Below, in pieces: positions 8,773 to 15,556 of a DNA stretch of 28,997 bases. This stretch comes from a virus: positions 1 to 28,997 of the IMG/VR virus record IMGVR_UViG_3300033153_003076, one strand, 5' to 3'. Each line of letters starts with the position of its first letter. Position 1 is the stretch's first letter. Made by a program: the position numbers and the translations under genes. The notes under the pieces were generated by a model that was not told the DNA's origin, searched no databases, and saw only the letters and a list, made by a program, of their open reading frames with translations.

Positions 8773-10458
8773 ATGGCTATATATTATGTAGACGTAATCA
8801 ATGGTCTTGATACAAATGTCGGCTCTGAGGCAGAGCCTTGGAAAACAGTAGCTAAAGTATCAGCAACTAATCTCTTAGCAGGAGATACTGTAAAATTTCA
8901 CGCAGGGCAGACATGGAATGAGGGCTTAGATATTACAGAAGATGGAGCTTCTGGAAATGAAATTACTTTCACTATGTACAGTACAGGTGATAGACCTATT
9001 TTTACAGACAGAGTTGAAAGAACAGGGTTTGCTGAGATATCTTCTGGTATTTGGGAAGCATCTGGCGCTGCAGCTAGACTACAAAAGAACGGGCAAGAGT
9101 TAGTAAAAGCAGTCAATTCTGATGAGTGGGATTTGGCAGTAACGGAATGGGTTAACTCCGCTGTTTTAGGTGGTAGTTCTAGCAACTTTAGGATTAAAGA
9201 AAATCCATCAGGTGATACATATATGATGGCAACATCTAATCAAGTATCTACTATACAGTCAAGCACACATCTTATATTTAATCAGTTAGACTTTCAAGGT
9301 GGTTATTCAAGAGCACTAAGGGTTGATGATTGTACTGATATACAAGTTAATGAATGTAATATAGGAACATATGCACAAGATGGTATTAATGTTTACAACT
9401 CCTCAAACATAACGGTTGATGGAAACTCTCTTGACAGTTTAATGAATATATACTACGACTCTTGGGCAGCAGTAGGTGGCTCTTATAGAGGTAATCAAGA
9501 TGGTATTTCCGTAGCAGGAAATTGTGCAAATGTTATGGTAACTAATAATAACTGTAAGAATTGGCAACACGCTTCTATAGCTTTATCATCTGCAACAACA
9601 GACAATATTAAAATACTTTATAACTATTGTGAAGCACCAGACTTATCCTATGGTGGTCGTATAGCGTGGAGTGGTAGTGGTGTTACTGGGGTAGAATGTG
9701 CGTATAATCATATTAAAGATACTGCGGTGCAAAATCAATTTATGGGGCATCATAATCATATACATCATAATATATTTGAGGGAATCAGAAACACACCTCT
9801 AAAAGCAGACAATCAAGGTAATGCTTTTGAACTTAGTCCGTATAATGGTGACGTGAATGATAACTTGTATGAGAATAATATAGCTATTAATTGTGATGGG
9901 GCAATGACTAAAATAGAGGGGTATAACTCTTCCCCACCTAATATATATGACAATATTATTAGAAACAATATATCATACAATTGTGGTCTTGAGAGTATTT
10001 ATGGCAAGTCTAATATTGGTATTTATGTAACAGTTTGGGATGATAACTATAGAAATACATTCATGAATAATCTTGTTTATAGTGAGCATACATCAACACC
10101 ATTTTACCATGCAAGTATTGGCTCTCCATCAAACGCATCAGATTTTAATGCTGAAAATGGAAGTAATCAAGATGTTATCTCAGGAAACATAGATACTAAC
10201 CCTCTGTTTGTAGACTTAGTAAACTTTATTTTAGGCGTAGGCTCTCCTGCAATAGGTACAGGGTTAGTTCCAACAGCAACAGAAGATTATGTGAATAACA
10301 CCATTACTGATGGCGGAGTAGGTACAGGATACGATATAGGTATCTACAATCAAGGATATACAGGAGCAATTATGACAGGTATAACAGAAATAAGAATCGG
10401 GTTTAGTCAGGCAATATTAGATGCGTATAGAAACAAGTGTTTAGCACTTTATGCATAG
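8773..10458 (+). CDS. right-handed parallel beta-helix protein, second spike/fibre or polysaccharide lyase-like
   Basis: The start is set by AAAGGATAAGAAATG. The 561-residue product begins with YYVDVINGLDTNVGSEAEPW, the usual opening of secreted parallel beta-helix proteins. It continues with many N/D-rich rungs (for example NITVDGNSL, NVMVTNNNCKNW, NIKILYNYCEAP) up to about residue 470. This fold is typical of polysaccharide-acting enzymes and spikes. The last ~29 residues (MTGITEIRIGFSQ onward) are a separate module that recurs as the start of the next gene. It lies in the block of accessory virion proteins. No T7-type attachment domain is present, so it may attach to another fibre or be released as a soluble depolymerase. 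Confidence 0.78.
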   Translation: MAIYYVDVINGLDTNVGSEAEPWKTVAKVSATNLLAGDTVKFHAGQTWNEGLDITEDGASGNEITFTMYSTGDRPIFTDRVERTGFAEISSGIWEASGAAARLQKNGQELVKAVNSDEWDLAVTEWVNSAVLGGSSSNFRIKENPSGDTYMMATSNQVSTIQSSTHLIFNQLDFQGGYSRALRVDDCTDIQVNECNIGTYAQDGINVYNSSNITVDGNSLDSLMNIYYDSWAAVGGSYRGNQDGISVAGNCANVMVTNNNCKNWQHASIALSSATTDNIKILYNYCEAPDLSYGGRIAWSGSGVTGVECAYNHIKDTAVQNQFMGHHNHIHHNIFEGIRNTPLKADNQGNAFELSPYNGDVNDNLYENNIAINCDGAMTKIEGYNSSPPNIYDNIIRNNISYNCGLESIYGKSNIGIYVTVWDDNYRNTFMNNLVYSEHTSTPFYHASIGSPSNASDFNAENGSNQDVISGNIDTNPLFVDLVNFILGVGSPAIGTGLVPTATEDYVNNTITDGGVGTGYDIGIYNQGYTGAIMTGITEIRIGFSQAILDAYRNKCLALYA

Positions 10459-10561
10459 GAGCAATTATGACAGGTATAACAGAAATAAAAAAGGGGTTTA
10501 GTCAAGTAATACTAGACACTTTTAGAGACAAATGCTTAGTACTTTACACATCTAAGGGTAT
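10372..10561. repeat. diverged tandem duplication of a 95-bp coding module
   Basis: The segment starting ATGACAGGTATAACAGAAAT occurs at 10372 and again at 10467, 95 bases apart, each preceded by AGGAGCAATT. The first ~43 bases are nearly identical and the rest has diverged mostly at silent or conservative positions. Copy 1 forms the C-terminus of the beta-helix protein; copy 2 opens the following gene. Confidence 0.85.
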
Positions 10562-10637
10562 TGACTATCTAGTAGATAATGCAGGAAATTACCTAGTTGA
10601 CAACAACGGGAATTATTTAACAGTACAAGGGAGTTAA
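10467..10637 (+). CDS. small virion-associated protein sharing the duplicated MTGITEI module
   Basis: The ATG at 10467 has TAGGAG six bases upstream, overlapping the previous stop; an in-frame ATG at 10437 lies inside the upstream gene and is unlikely. The 56-residue product starts MTGITEIKKGFSQVILD, a diverged copy of the C-terminus of the preceding beta-helix protein. It ends with two short repeats, DNAGNYLV and DNNGNYLT, a pattern common at the ends of phage fibre or baseplate-tip proteins. Function unknown; the duplication suggests both products bind the same partner. Confidence 0.65.
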   Translation: MTGITEIKKGFSQVILDTFRDKCLVLYTSKGIDYLVDNAGNYLVDNNGNYLTVQGS

Positions 10638-10638
10638 A

Positions 10639-12012
10639 ATGGGAACAATAAATGCACAACACTACTTAGCAAGTGAAGAGGGTGGAAAACTTCTTGGCTT
10701 GACTGATGGGTTTAATATGGACAAAATAGATATACATGATATTATCAATGATGGTACAAATGTTTATATTGATTTTGAGAAAGATGGTGGTGGTGATATA
10801 ACATTCCGCTATGGTGGTGAAGAGTATACCTTAGACTGTACTACGGGTGATGGAGTTGATGGAGTAGCAAGAATTCAGCTTGAGTTAGGTACAGATGAAG
10901 AACCCGTCTTTCAATTTATATATATGTTCTACTCTGAAAACTCTGAAAAAGTAGAGGTTGCAACATCACAAATAATACCAGATGATGGTAAATTTTCTCC
11001 TGTATGTTACTGCCTATGTCCTACTGTAACTCTAGTATCTGATTCGGGTTCTATATATATACATAGAATAACAGATACAACAAGCAATGGTACTAGAGGT
11101 GGATTAAGTTTTGAAAGAGAAAAGCTCAGACTTGGAACAGCAGGGAATAATCGTATAGTAGGTTGTGAGGTTGAACTTGAGATTGTAGATAATGGTTCAT
11201 CTAGGGATAGTATTCATGTTAAAAGTCTACCAGGAACTTTCTATCAGCTTCATAAGCATGATTGGGCAGGCTATGAGAGTGAGACATATGGTATTAGAGC
11301 AATTTCTCAGGCTGTTGGTGAATGTGCAATAACTGAAAACTCTATTATTAATGACTTAGGGCTTATTGCTGAGACAGCAGAGGGTGTTGCTATAACTGAT
11401 GGACAATCTATTTATATAGATATAGTTGGTATTGGTTCTTCATGCTCTTGTAAAAAGTTAGCTTTCTCAGTAAGTAAACAAGCATATGATACACAAGAAG
11501 AAGCTATTAATGCAGGTCGTGACTTTCTAGGACTACCAGCACCAGCAAATTTGAGACATCTTACTTTTACATTAGCTAGAATGATTTTAACTTATACTGA
11601 TGCAAATGGTGGAACTTGGGCTAATGCCTTATCAGATACTACAGATGTTTGGCAATCTGATACAATATCAACAAAAACTCCTAACTATCCATCAAACTAT
11701 CCTAATAGTTCAGCAGGATACATAGGCTCAACACTTACACATTCTGGAGCAAAAGCAGTTAGAGTTCACTTTAGAGACTTTAATACTGAAAGAAATTATG
11801 ACTATGTTCGTCTACGTAATGCAGGAGGTACAAATGTATTTAGTTATCATGGAAGTCTCGGTGCATTTACCTCAGCAAACATAACAGGAGATACTATCAG
11901 ACCATATTTCCAATCAGATAGCAGTGTGGTAAGAAAAGGTGCTTACATTGATAGATTTGAGTACTTAGTAGAAGTTACAGGTAGTGGTGGTGAACTAATA
12001 GATATGAGATAG
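10639..12012 (+). CDS. virion/fibre protein with C-terminal CUB-like domain
   Basis: The start follows the previous stop by one base with GGGAG upstream. The 457-residue protein has a beta-rich N-terminal region (a GDGVDGVARIQLELG stretch like those of phage fibre proteins) and a Cys-rich middle (CYCLCP, SSCSCKK). Residues ~343-445 read like a CUB domain: TPNYPSNYPNS, then FNTERNYDYVRLRN, then SYHGSLG, then DSSVVRKGAYIDRFEY. These match the NYPNNYP, YDYLEI, G.FCG and SD.S..KGF blocks of CUB. The disulphide cysteines of animal CUB domains are absent there. CUB domains bind proteins or glycans, so a host-surface binding role is inferred. Confidence 0.72.
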   Translation: MGTINAQHYLASEEGGKLLGLTDGFNMDKIDIHDIINDGTNVYIDFEKDGGGDITFRYGGEEYTLDCTTGDGVDGVARIQLELGTDEEPVFQFIYMFYSENSEKVEVATSQIIPDDGKFSPVCYCLCPTVTLVSDSGSIYIHRITDTTSNGTRGGLSFEREKLRLGTAGNNRIVGCEVELEIVDNGSSRDSIHVKSLPGTFYQLHKHDWAGYESETYGIRAISQAVGECAITENSIINDLGLIAETAEGVAITDGQSIYIDIVGIGSSCSCKKLAFSVSKQAYDTQEEAINAGRDFLGLPAPANLRHLTFTLARMILTYTDANGGTWANALSDTTDVWQSDTISTKTPNYPSNYPNSSAGYIGSTLTHSGAKAVRVHFRDFNTERNYDYVRLRNAGGTNVFSYHGSLGAFTSANITGDTIRPYFQSDSSVVRKGAYIDRFEYLVEVTGSGGELIDMR

Positions 12013-12017
12013 GTAAC

Positions 12018-12107
12018 ATGAAAACAACAACCAAGGCACTCTTCACCGCCTTGGTTACAATATCCATCCTCACACTTTACGAATTACTACAAAAACACTT
12101 TAAATAA
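12018..12107 (+). CDS. 29-residue single-span membrane peptide at the late/early boundary
   Basis: ATG at 12018, five bases after the fibre gene, with an AGGTAAC site. The product is a short basic start (MKTTTK) and one hydrophobic segment (ALFTALVTISILTLYELL). Its first codons lie in a perfect hairpin (12031-12054). It may be real, or a by-product of a transcription-end hairpin. Confidence 0.4.
   Translation: MKTTTKALFTALVTISILTLYELLQKHFK
12031..12054 (+). terminator. perfect hairpin at the end of the fibre block
   Basis: CCAAGGC and GCCTTGG form a 7-bp stem around a 10-base loop just after the last virion gene. There is no T run after it, so a factor-independent terminator is uncertain; RNA-end protection or Rho-linked termination is possible. 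Confidence 0.4.
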
Positions 12108-12179
12108 TAGTTAAATATTTAATGTTTAACTAAGCTTACTAATGTTAAACTTCTTTCATATCAACATAAAGGATGAAAG

Positions 12180-12302
12180 ATGACAAACTTAAAAATGCTA
12201 CAAGTCGAAGATACAACTCACAAACAAGCTAAAACACAAGCTAAGAAAAACAAACTTAGTATCAAAGCATATATCCAAAAACTACTTGATGGAGATAAAT
12301 AA
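12180..12302 (+). CDS. small ribbon-helix-helix-like protein
   Basis: ATG with AAAGGATGAAAG upstream. The 40 residues run MTNLKMLQVEDTTHKQAKTQ and then a lysine-rich turn and LSIKAYIQKLL. This fits the beta-strand, helix, turn, helix pattern of Arc/CopG/ParD-type DNA-binding proteins, with the N-terminal strand LKMLQV as the DNA-contacting ribbon. It opens the early region, so a role as a small transcriptional regulator is inferred. Its stop overlaps the next ATG (TAATG). Confidence 0.6.
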   Translation: MTNLKMLQVEDTTHKQAKTQAKKNKLSIKAYIQKLLDGDK

Positions 12303-12502
12303 TGGCAACTCAAATAGACAGCTTAGACATAAGCGGGATGAAGCATATGGATTTTGTGCAACTAAGAGAAATCTTTAATCATGTAATGCAAGAAGATGTT
12401 AGATGGGATAGAGAGGACTATTGGAATGATAGAAATCAAAGACTTGCAAAGTGGCTTGATGATGTAAATGAGTGTTTAATTCACACTAAAATTAAAGGAT
12501 AA
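12302..12502 (+). CDS. small protein of unknown function
   Basis: Starts within the stop of the ribbon-helix-helix gene (TAATG) with GGAG upstream, so translation is probably coupled. The 66-residue product is acidic/basic mixed and helical, with a Trp-rich centre (VRWDREDYWNDRNQRLAKWL). No family is recognised. Confidence 0.6.
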   Translation: MATQIDSLDISGMKHMDFVQLREIFNHVMQEDVRWDREDYWNDRNQRLAKWLDDVNECLIHTKIKG

Positions 12503-12505
12503 AAG

Positions 12506-12601
12506 ATGATGGAAATTACAGGATTTATATTTATTATAGCTGTGTTATTAGAGTTAGATAGATATTTAGAAAGCAAGCGCAGATTTGGCGAAAATCATTA
12601 A
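12506..12601 (+). CDS. 31-residue single-span membrane peptide
   Basis: AAAGGATAAAAG precedes two adjacent ATG codons (12506 and 12509), and the next gene has the same spacing, which supports this as a real gene. The product has one hydrophobic stretch (ITGFIFIIAVLLEL) followed by a basic tail (ESKRRFGENH). Function unknown. Confidence 0.55.
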   Translation: MMEITGFIFIIAVLLELDRYLESKRRFGENH

Positions 12602-12612
12602 AGGATAAACAG

Positions 12613-12744
12613 ATGAGCAACGAAGAATTAAAAATCTACATAGAATCAACGGTAAGTAATCTTAAGAAATATGAAGATAATGATAAGTTTATGAAAGGTT
12701 ACATTGAAGCGTTAGAGCATATACTAGAAAAAATAAAAGGATAA
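12613..12744 (+). CDS. 43-residue acidic helical protein, unknown
   Basis: ATG with AAAGGATAAACAG upstream. The product is almost wholly charged helix (MSNEELKIYIESTVSNLKKY and on). It sits in a row of small early genes separated by 4-12 bases. No family is recognised. Confidence 0.55.
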   Translation: MSNEELKIYIESTVSNLKKYEDNDKFMKGYIEALEHILEKIKG

Positions 12745-12748
12745 GAAG

Positions 12749-12937
12749 ATGAATAGCAATTGTTGTAACGCACCGATAATCGAGAACACTGATTTATGTT
12801 CACTATGTTTCGAGCATTGCATAGATAGTTTTGACGAAGCAATGAGAGTAGAGGGAAAGACCGTTTACTATAACGGAAAAGAAGTAAGGATAAAAGATGA
12901 AAGAGTTAATAGAAATTCAACACAAGTTAGTGGCTAA
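12749..12937 (+). CDS. small Cys-rich, probably zinc-binding protein
   Basis: The 62-residue product carries CC near the N-terminus (MNSNCCNAPI) and a CSLCFEHC block, a plausible four-cysteine zinc site of the kind seen in short phage proteins. Its last 41 bases overlap the ERF gene start, which carries its own AAGGATAAAAG site inside this frame. Role unknown; DNA or protein binding is possible. Confidence 0.6.
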   Translation: MNSNCCNAPIIENTDLCSLCFEHCIDSFDEAMRVEGKTVYYNGKEVRIKDERVNRNSTQVSG

Positions 12938-13499
12938 AAAAAGTCAAGTAAATAACTTTGGCAAATATAAATACAGAAGTGCAGAAGATATTTTAGAAAG
13001 TGTAAAACCACTACTAAAAGAGAATAATTGTGTACTTACTTTAAATGATGATTTAGTTATGGTAGGAGAGCGTTATTACATCAAATCAACTGCTACTATT
13101 ACAAACATAGAAGATAGCGGTGTAAGTGTATCAGCGTTTGCGAGAGAGGCATTAGAACAACGTGGAATGTCAGACGGTCAAATAACAGGTGCTTCAAGTT
13201 CTTATGCTAGAAAATATGCACTTAATGGCTTATTGGCAATTGCAGAGAATGACGATTTAGACACGCAAGAGAATGAGCCTAAAAAGTCACCGCCACCAAG
13301 CAAAGCAACAGCAGAAGATAAAAAACAAGCATGGAGTGACTTTACTAGCATTTGTATAAATGTTGGTGTTGACGGCAAAGAGTTTTTATCGCAAGATGTA
13401 GATATGACAGATGGTAAAGCAGTTTATGCAGAAGTTAGAAAGTGGTTACAGAATGAGCAACTTTTAAGAGACCAACTTATCTCATATAAGAACGCATAA
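12897..13499 (+). CDS. erf: ERF-family single-strand annealing recombinase
   Basis: ERF proteins anneal complementary single strands during phage recombination and genome circularisation. Diagnostic blocks are FGKYKYRSAEDILESVKPLL (residues ~21-40) and GMSDGQITGASSSYARKYA followed by LNGLLAI (~90-114), the P22 Erf-superfamily core. After about residue 120 comes a Pro/Lys-rich linker (KKSPPPSK) and a C-terminal helical part. At 200 residues the length is typical. The stop overlaps the next ATG by one base. The SSB gene two genes downstream is its usual functional partner. Confidence 0.9.
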   Translation: MKELIEIQHKLVAKKSQVNNFGKYKYRSAEDILESVKPLLKENNCVLTLNDDLVMVGERYYIKSTATITNIEDSGVSVSAFAREALEQRGMSDGQITGASSSYARKYALNGLLAIAENDDLDTQENEPKKSPPPSKATAEDKKQAWSDFTSICINVGVDGKEFLSQDVDMTDGKAVYAEVRKWLQNEQLLRDQLISYKNA

Positions 13500-13900
13500 T
13501 GATACTTGAACTAGTACGCACTCCGTCAGGATTAGCACCTATTTCTGATGATAGTGTAAACGCAGTATCTAAAATACAGATGGGCTACACAGTGTTTTTA
13601 GAGTTTAAGCCTAAACGTAATATGAAATTTCATAAAAAGTATTGGGCGTTACTAAACCAAGTGATACTAAATCAAGACCACTATAAAAATGTGAACAATC
13701 TACATGAAGCTATTAAGTTTAAAGGTGGTTACTATGAGACTATCATACCACTAGATGCAAGTCCATTTATAGTTACAAAATCAATAGCGTTTCATTCAAT
13801 GGATAATGCAGAGTTTAACGATTTTTATGATGTTGCATTAGATGAGTGCTTAAAATTAGTTGGCGAAGATGCAGTCAACGAAATAATCAAATTTATATAA
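13499..13900 (+). CDS. DUF1367 / NinB-type phage recombination-region protein
   Basis: The 133-residue product starts MILELVRTPSGLAPISDDS and contains KPKRNMKFHKKYWALLN, resembling the RN-x-x-FH-RKY-x-ALL signature of DUF1367-like phage proteins. These proteins sit beside annealing recombinases and SSBs in many phages; a recombination-accessory role is inferred from this. It overlaps the ERF stop by one base (TAATG) and is followed by SSB after 10 bases. Confidence 0.65.
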   Translation: MILELVRTPSGLAPISDDSVNAVSKIQMGYTVFLEFKPKRNMKFHKKYWALLNQVILNQDHYKNVNNLHEAIKFKGGYYETIIPLDASPFIVTKSIAFHSMDNAEFNDFYDVALDECLKLVGEDAVNEIIKFI

Positions 13901-13910
13901 GGAAGAGAAT

Positions 13911-14330
13911 ATGGGATTACCTACAATAACAGTAATTGGGAATATGAAAAGAATCGAGTATAAAGTTTTACCAAGCGGTAAAGCACTCACTAAATTTCAA
14001 ATAGAATGTGCAGAGAAAAATGCAAAAGGCGAGTGGACTAACTTATATCTAAGTGGTGAGTGTTGGGAGAAGTCAGCGGAATTTGTTAATCAATACTTTA
14101 GAGATGGAAGCCCTGCAATAATAACAGGAAAGCTATACACAAATGTGTATGAGAAACAAGATGGTAGCAAGGTGTATGAGAATAAACTACTATTTCCTAA
14201 TGTTTCATTTGCACCTAAAGATAAGAGTGAACAGCAAGAACAACAACAGAAGTCACAGCCGACATATGTTCATGAGAGAGTGAATAGTGTTCCTCAAATC
14301 GACATAGACGAAGATTCTATACCATTTTGA
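13911..14330 (+). CDS. ssb: single-stranded DNA-binding protein
   Basis: The 139-residue product has an OB-fold pattern: TITVIGNMKRIEYKVLPSGK, then FQIECAEK, then WTNLYLSGECW, then ITGKLYTNVYEKQDGSKVYE. A Gln-rich linker follows, and it ends with the acidic DIDEDSIPF tip that recruits replication and repair partners. It coats single-stranded DNA in replication and ERF-mediated annealing. Start: GGAAGAGAATATG. Length and tail are standard for bacterial-type SSB. Confidence 0.92.
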   Translation: MGLPTITVIGNMKRIEYKVLPSGKALTKFQIECAEKNAKGEWTNLYLSGECWEKSAEFVNQYFRDGSPAIITGKLYTNVYEKQDGSKVYENKLLFPNVSFAPKDKSEQQEQQQKSQPTYVHERVNSVPQIDIDEDSIPF

Positions 14331-14416
14331 AAAACGTAAAAGTAACGCTGCAACTTAAAAACAAAATAGTTGTAGCAAAGAAAAGATATTTTATTAAATA
14401 CAGGAGACAAAAATGA
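14327..14416 (+). CDS. possible 29-residue basic peptide with TTG start
   Basis: A TTG overlapping the SSB stop (TTGA) opens a 29-codon frame whose TGA overlaps the ATG of the next small gene (ATGA). The product is very basic (NKIVVAKKRYFIKYRRQK). A stem GCTGCAAC/GTTGTAGC (14347-14376) lies in the same stretch, so the region could equally be a structured spacer. The double overlap is the main support. Confidence 0.3.
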   Translation: MKNVKVTLQLKNKIVVAKKRYFIKYRRQK

Positions 14417-14502
14417 GAGCAAAATTAATAACCGCAATGATACTCACAGCAACACTTCTAATTACTTTTTGGATTGGAATAATTTATTTGGTTGTGGAAT
14501 AG
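14413..14502 (+). CDS. 29-residue single-span membrane peptide
   Basis: ATG preceded by AGGAGACAAAA. The product is MRAKLITAMI and then LTATLLITFWIGIIYLVV, one membrane span after a basic start. Its stop codon lies in a perfect hairpin (14500-14521). Function unknown. Confidence 0.5.
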   Translation: MRAKLITAMILTATLLITFWIGIIYLVVE

Positions 14503-14521
14503 AGGGTGATGAAGCCCTCTA
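14500..14521 (+). terminator. hairpin closing the SSB operon
   Basis: TAGAGGG and CCCTCTA form a perfect 7-bp stem with an 8-base loop, followed by AAAAGG rather than a T run. The following 70 bases hold no supported gene but could fold weakly (GCCT...AGGC). Termination is likely partial. Confidence 0.4.
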
Positions 14522-14591
14522 AAAGGATAGAAGCCTGTTAACGGACTTCAAAGATGAACTGAGGCAAAAGCAACAGAACGAGGGAATTATA

Positions 14592-14690
14592 ATGGATTTT
14601 TACTTAAATAATGCTATAATTACTATAAGATTAATTCGTAGAGGTCGTAGCTTTCCTACACCCTGCGACTTCTTCCAATTAATGGTGTAG
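14592..14690 (+). CDS. 32-codon leader ORF overlapping the structured leader of the homing endonuclease gene
   Basis: ATG at 14592 with GAGGG ~9 bases upstream. The 32-residue product (MDFYLNNAIITIRLIRRGRS and on) stops at 14688-14690, nine bases before the endonuclease ATG. The frame crosses all helices of the leader structure, so ribosomes translating it would melt the hairpin that covers the endonuclease RBS. It could be a translational attenuator, or a chance frame. Confidence 0.4.
   Translation: MDFYLNNAIITIRLIRRGRSFPTPCDFFQLMV
14615..14620 (+). promoter_or_regulatory. extended -10 promoter before the homing endonuclease
   Basis: ATGCTATAAT (TGnTATAAT) at 14611-14620, 80 bases before the endonuclease ATG; a start near 14627 would place the folded leader at the 5' end of the RNA. 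Confidence 0.5.
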
Positions 14691-14699
14691 GAGCCTCTA
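14639..14699 (+). promoter_or_regulatory. RBS-sequestering hairpin / pseudoknot leader of the homing endonuclease
   Basis: Nested stems TAGAGG (14639-14644)/CCTCTA (14694-14699) and TCCTACACC (14654-14662)/GGTGTAGGA (14684-14692) enclose the AGGAG ribosome site. A third helix GTCGTAG (14644-14650)/CTGCGAC (14663-14669) has TCCTACACC in its loop, so the 9-bp helix then becomes an H-type pseudoknot. Either fold would keep endonuclease translation low. Confidence 0.6.
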
Positions 14700-15317
14700 A
14701 TGTTAAATAATCAAAAAAAATGTACTAAATGCCAAACAACAAAAGAACTATCAGAGTTTAATAATGATAAAGTTTTTAAGGATGGTCTTAATAGTGTTTG
14801 CAGAAAATGTTCAAACATAATAATTAGATTACACAACAGCACAAAAATAGGTCTCATTAGAAAAATATATCAAAACCAAAAAGTACGAGAAAAAAGAAGC
14901 GATAGATTTAGCATAACTTACACGATAGAAGAATTGCAAGAATGGCTTTCAAATGATTGGTTGTTCGATTTACTGCGTATTAATTGGATTAATTGTGGCT
15001 TTCTAAAAGACATGAGACCAAGCATAGATAGAATTGACGACAATAAAGGTTATTCATTCGACAATATTCAAGTTATGACTTGGAAAGAAAATAAAACAAA
15101 ATCAGAAATTGACATGAGAAGCGGAAAGTTGACACATGGAAATAATCCTCAAAAAGCAGTTTTACAATTAAATAAATCAAATCAAATAACAAAGGAGTAT
15201 GTATCGATAAACGAAGCAGGGAGACAGACAGGAATAGATTTTAAGTGTATATCGGCTTGTTGTGTTGGAAGAACAAAAACAGCAGGCGGATATAAATGGG
15301 AACATAAAAAAGGATAG
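14700..15317 (+). CDS. free-standing HNH-type homing endonuclease with NUMOD DNA-binding repeat
   Basis: The 205-residue product has an N-terminal zinc-ribbon-like set of cysteines (C8, C11, C34, C37). A nuclease-like core follows at 106-131 (RPSIDRIDDNKGYSFDNIQV with an EN pair after it). The C-terminus is a NUMOD-type DNA-binding module (VLQLNKSNQITKEYVSINEA through AGGYKWE). This layout is that of mobile HNH endonucleases that cut a target allele and spread by repair. It is inserted between the SSB operon and the antirepressor; no intron halves were evident around it. Translation appears restrained by the leader structure upstream. Confidence 0.82.
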   Translation: MLNNQKKCTKCQTTKELSEFNNDKVFKDGLNSVCRKCSNIIIRLHNSTKIGLIRKIYQNQKVREKRSDRFSITYTIEELQEWLSNDWLFDLLRINWINCGFLKDMRPSIDRIDDNKGYSFDNIQVMTWKENKTKSEIDMRSGKLTHGNNPQKAVLQLNKSNQITKEYVSINEAGRQTGIDFKCISACCVGRTKTAGGYKWEHKKG

Positions 15318-15321
15318 ATGA

Positions 15322-15438
15322 ATGAAACGCATAAACCAAATAGTAGCAATGATGATTAAACTAGACAAAAAAGTGAGTGCTGGTGCAGTGGCAAGAGTTA
15401 TTAACGGAAGACCACTAAAGATTGATTTAATCGCTTAA
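15322..15438 (+). CDS. 38-residue basic protein, unknown
   Basis: ATG at 15322 lies behind AAAAAGGATAG. An ATG four bases earlier in another frame gives only 13 codons. The product, MKRINQIVAMMIKLDKKVSA then a GAVARVINGRPLKIDLIA end, is basic with a hydrophobic centre. No family is recognised. Confidence 0.5.
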   Translation: MKRINQIVAMMIKLDKKVSAGAVARVINGRPLKIDLIA

Positions 15439-15450
15439 GTAATATTTAGA

Positions 15451-15456
15451 TATAAT
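15451..15456 (+). promoter_or_regulatory. -10 promoter element of the antirepressor gene
   Basis: TATAAT in ATTTAGATATAAT, identical over 13 bases to the promoter at 7411-7423. Predicted start is near 15463, giving a ~94-base leader before the ATG at 15557. Confidence 0.5.
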
Positions 15457-15498
15457 TACAAATAGAGATTAAAACATCTAACTCCGAGGAATTAAAAA

Positions 15499-15532
15499 CC
15501 CTCACACGGAATTACCCCTCACAACGGAATCG
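15499..15532. repeat. imperfect direct repeat in the antirepressor leader
   Basis: CCCTCACACGGAATTA (15499-15514) is followed by CCCTCACAACGGAATCG (15516-15532), about one helical turn and a half apart. A related CTCCGAGGAATTA lies just upstream (15482-15494). These could be binding sites for a regulator on DNA or RNA. Confidence 0.5.
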
Positions 15533-15556
15533 CCATTTTATGCTTAAAGGCAAACA

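Noticed and set aside
14503-14591. Group I or II intron remnant beside the homing endonuclease
   Set aside because: No P7/P3-like core or domain V could be seen, and the flanking genes are complete, so the endonuclease looks free-standing.
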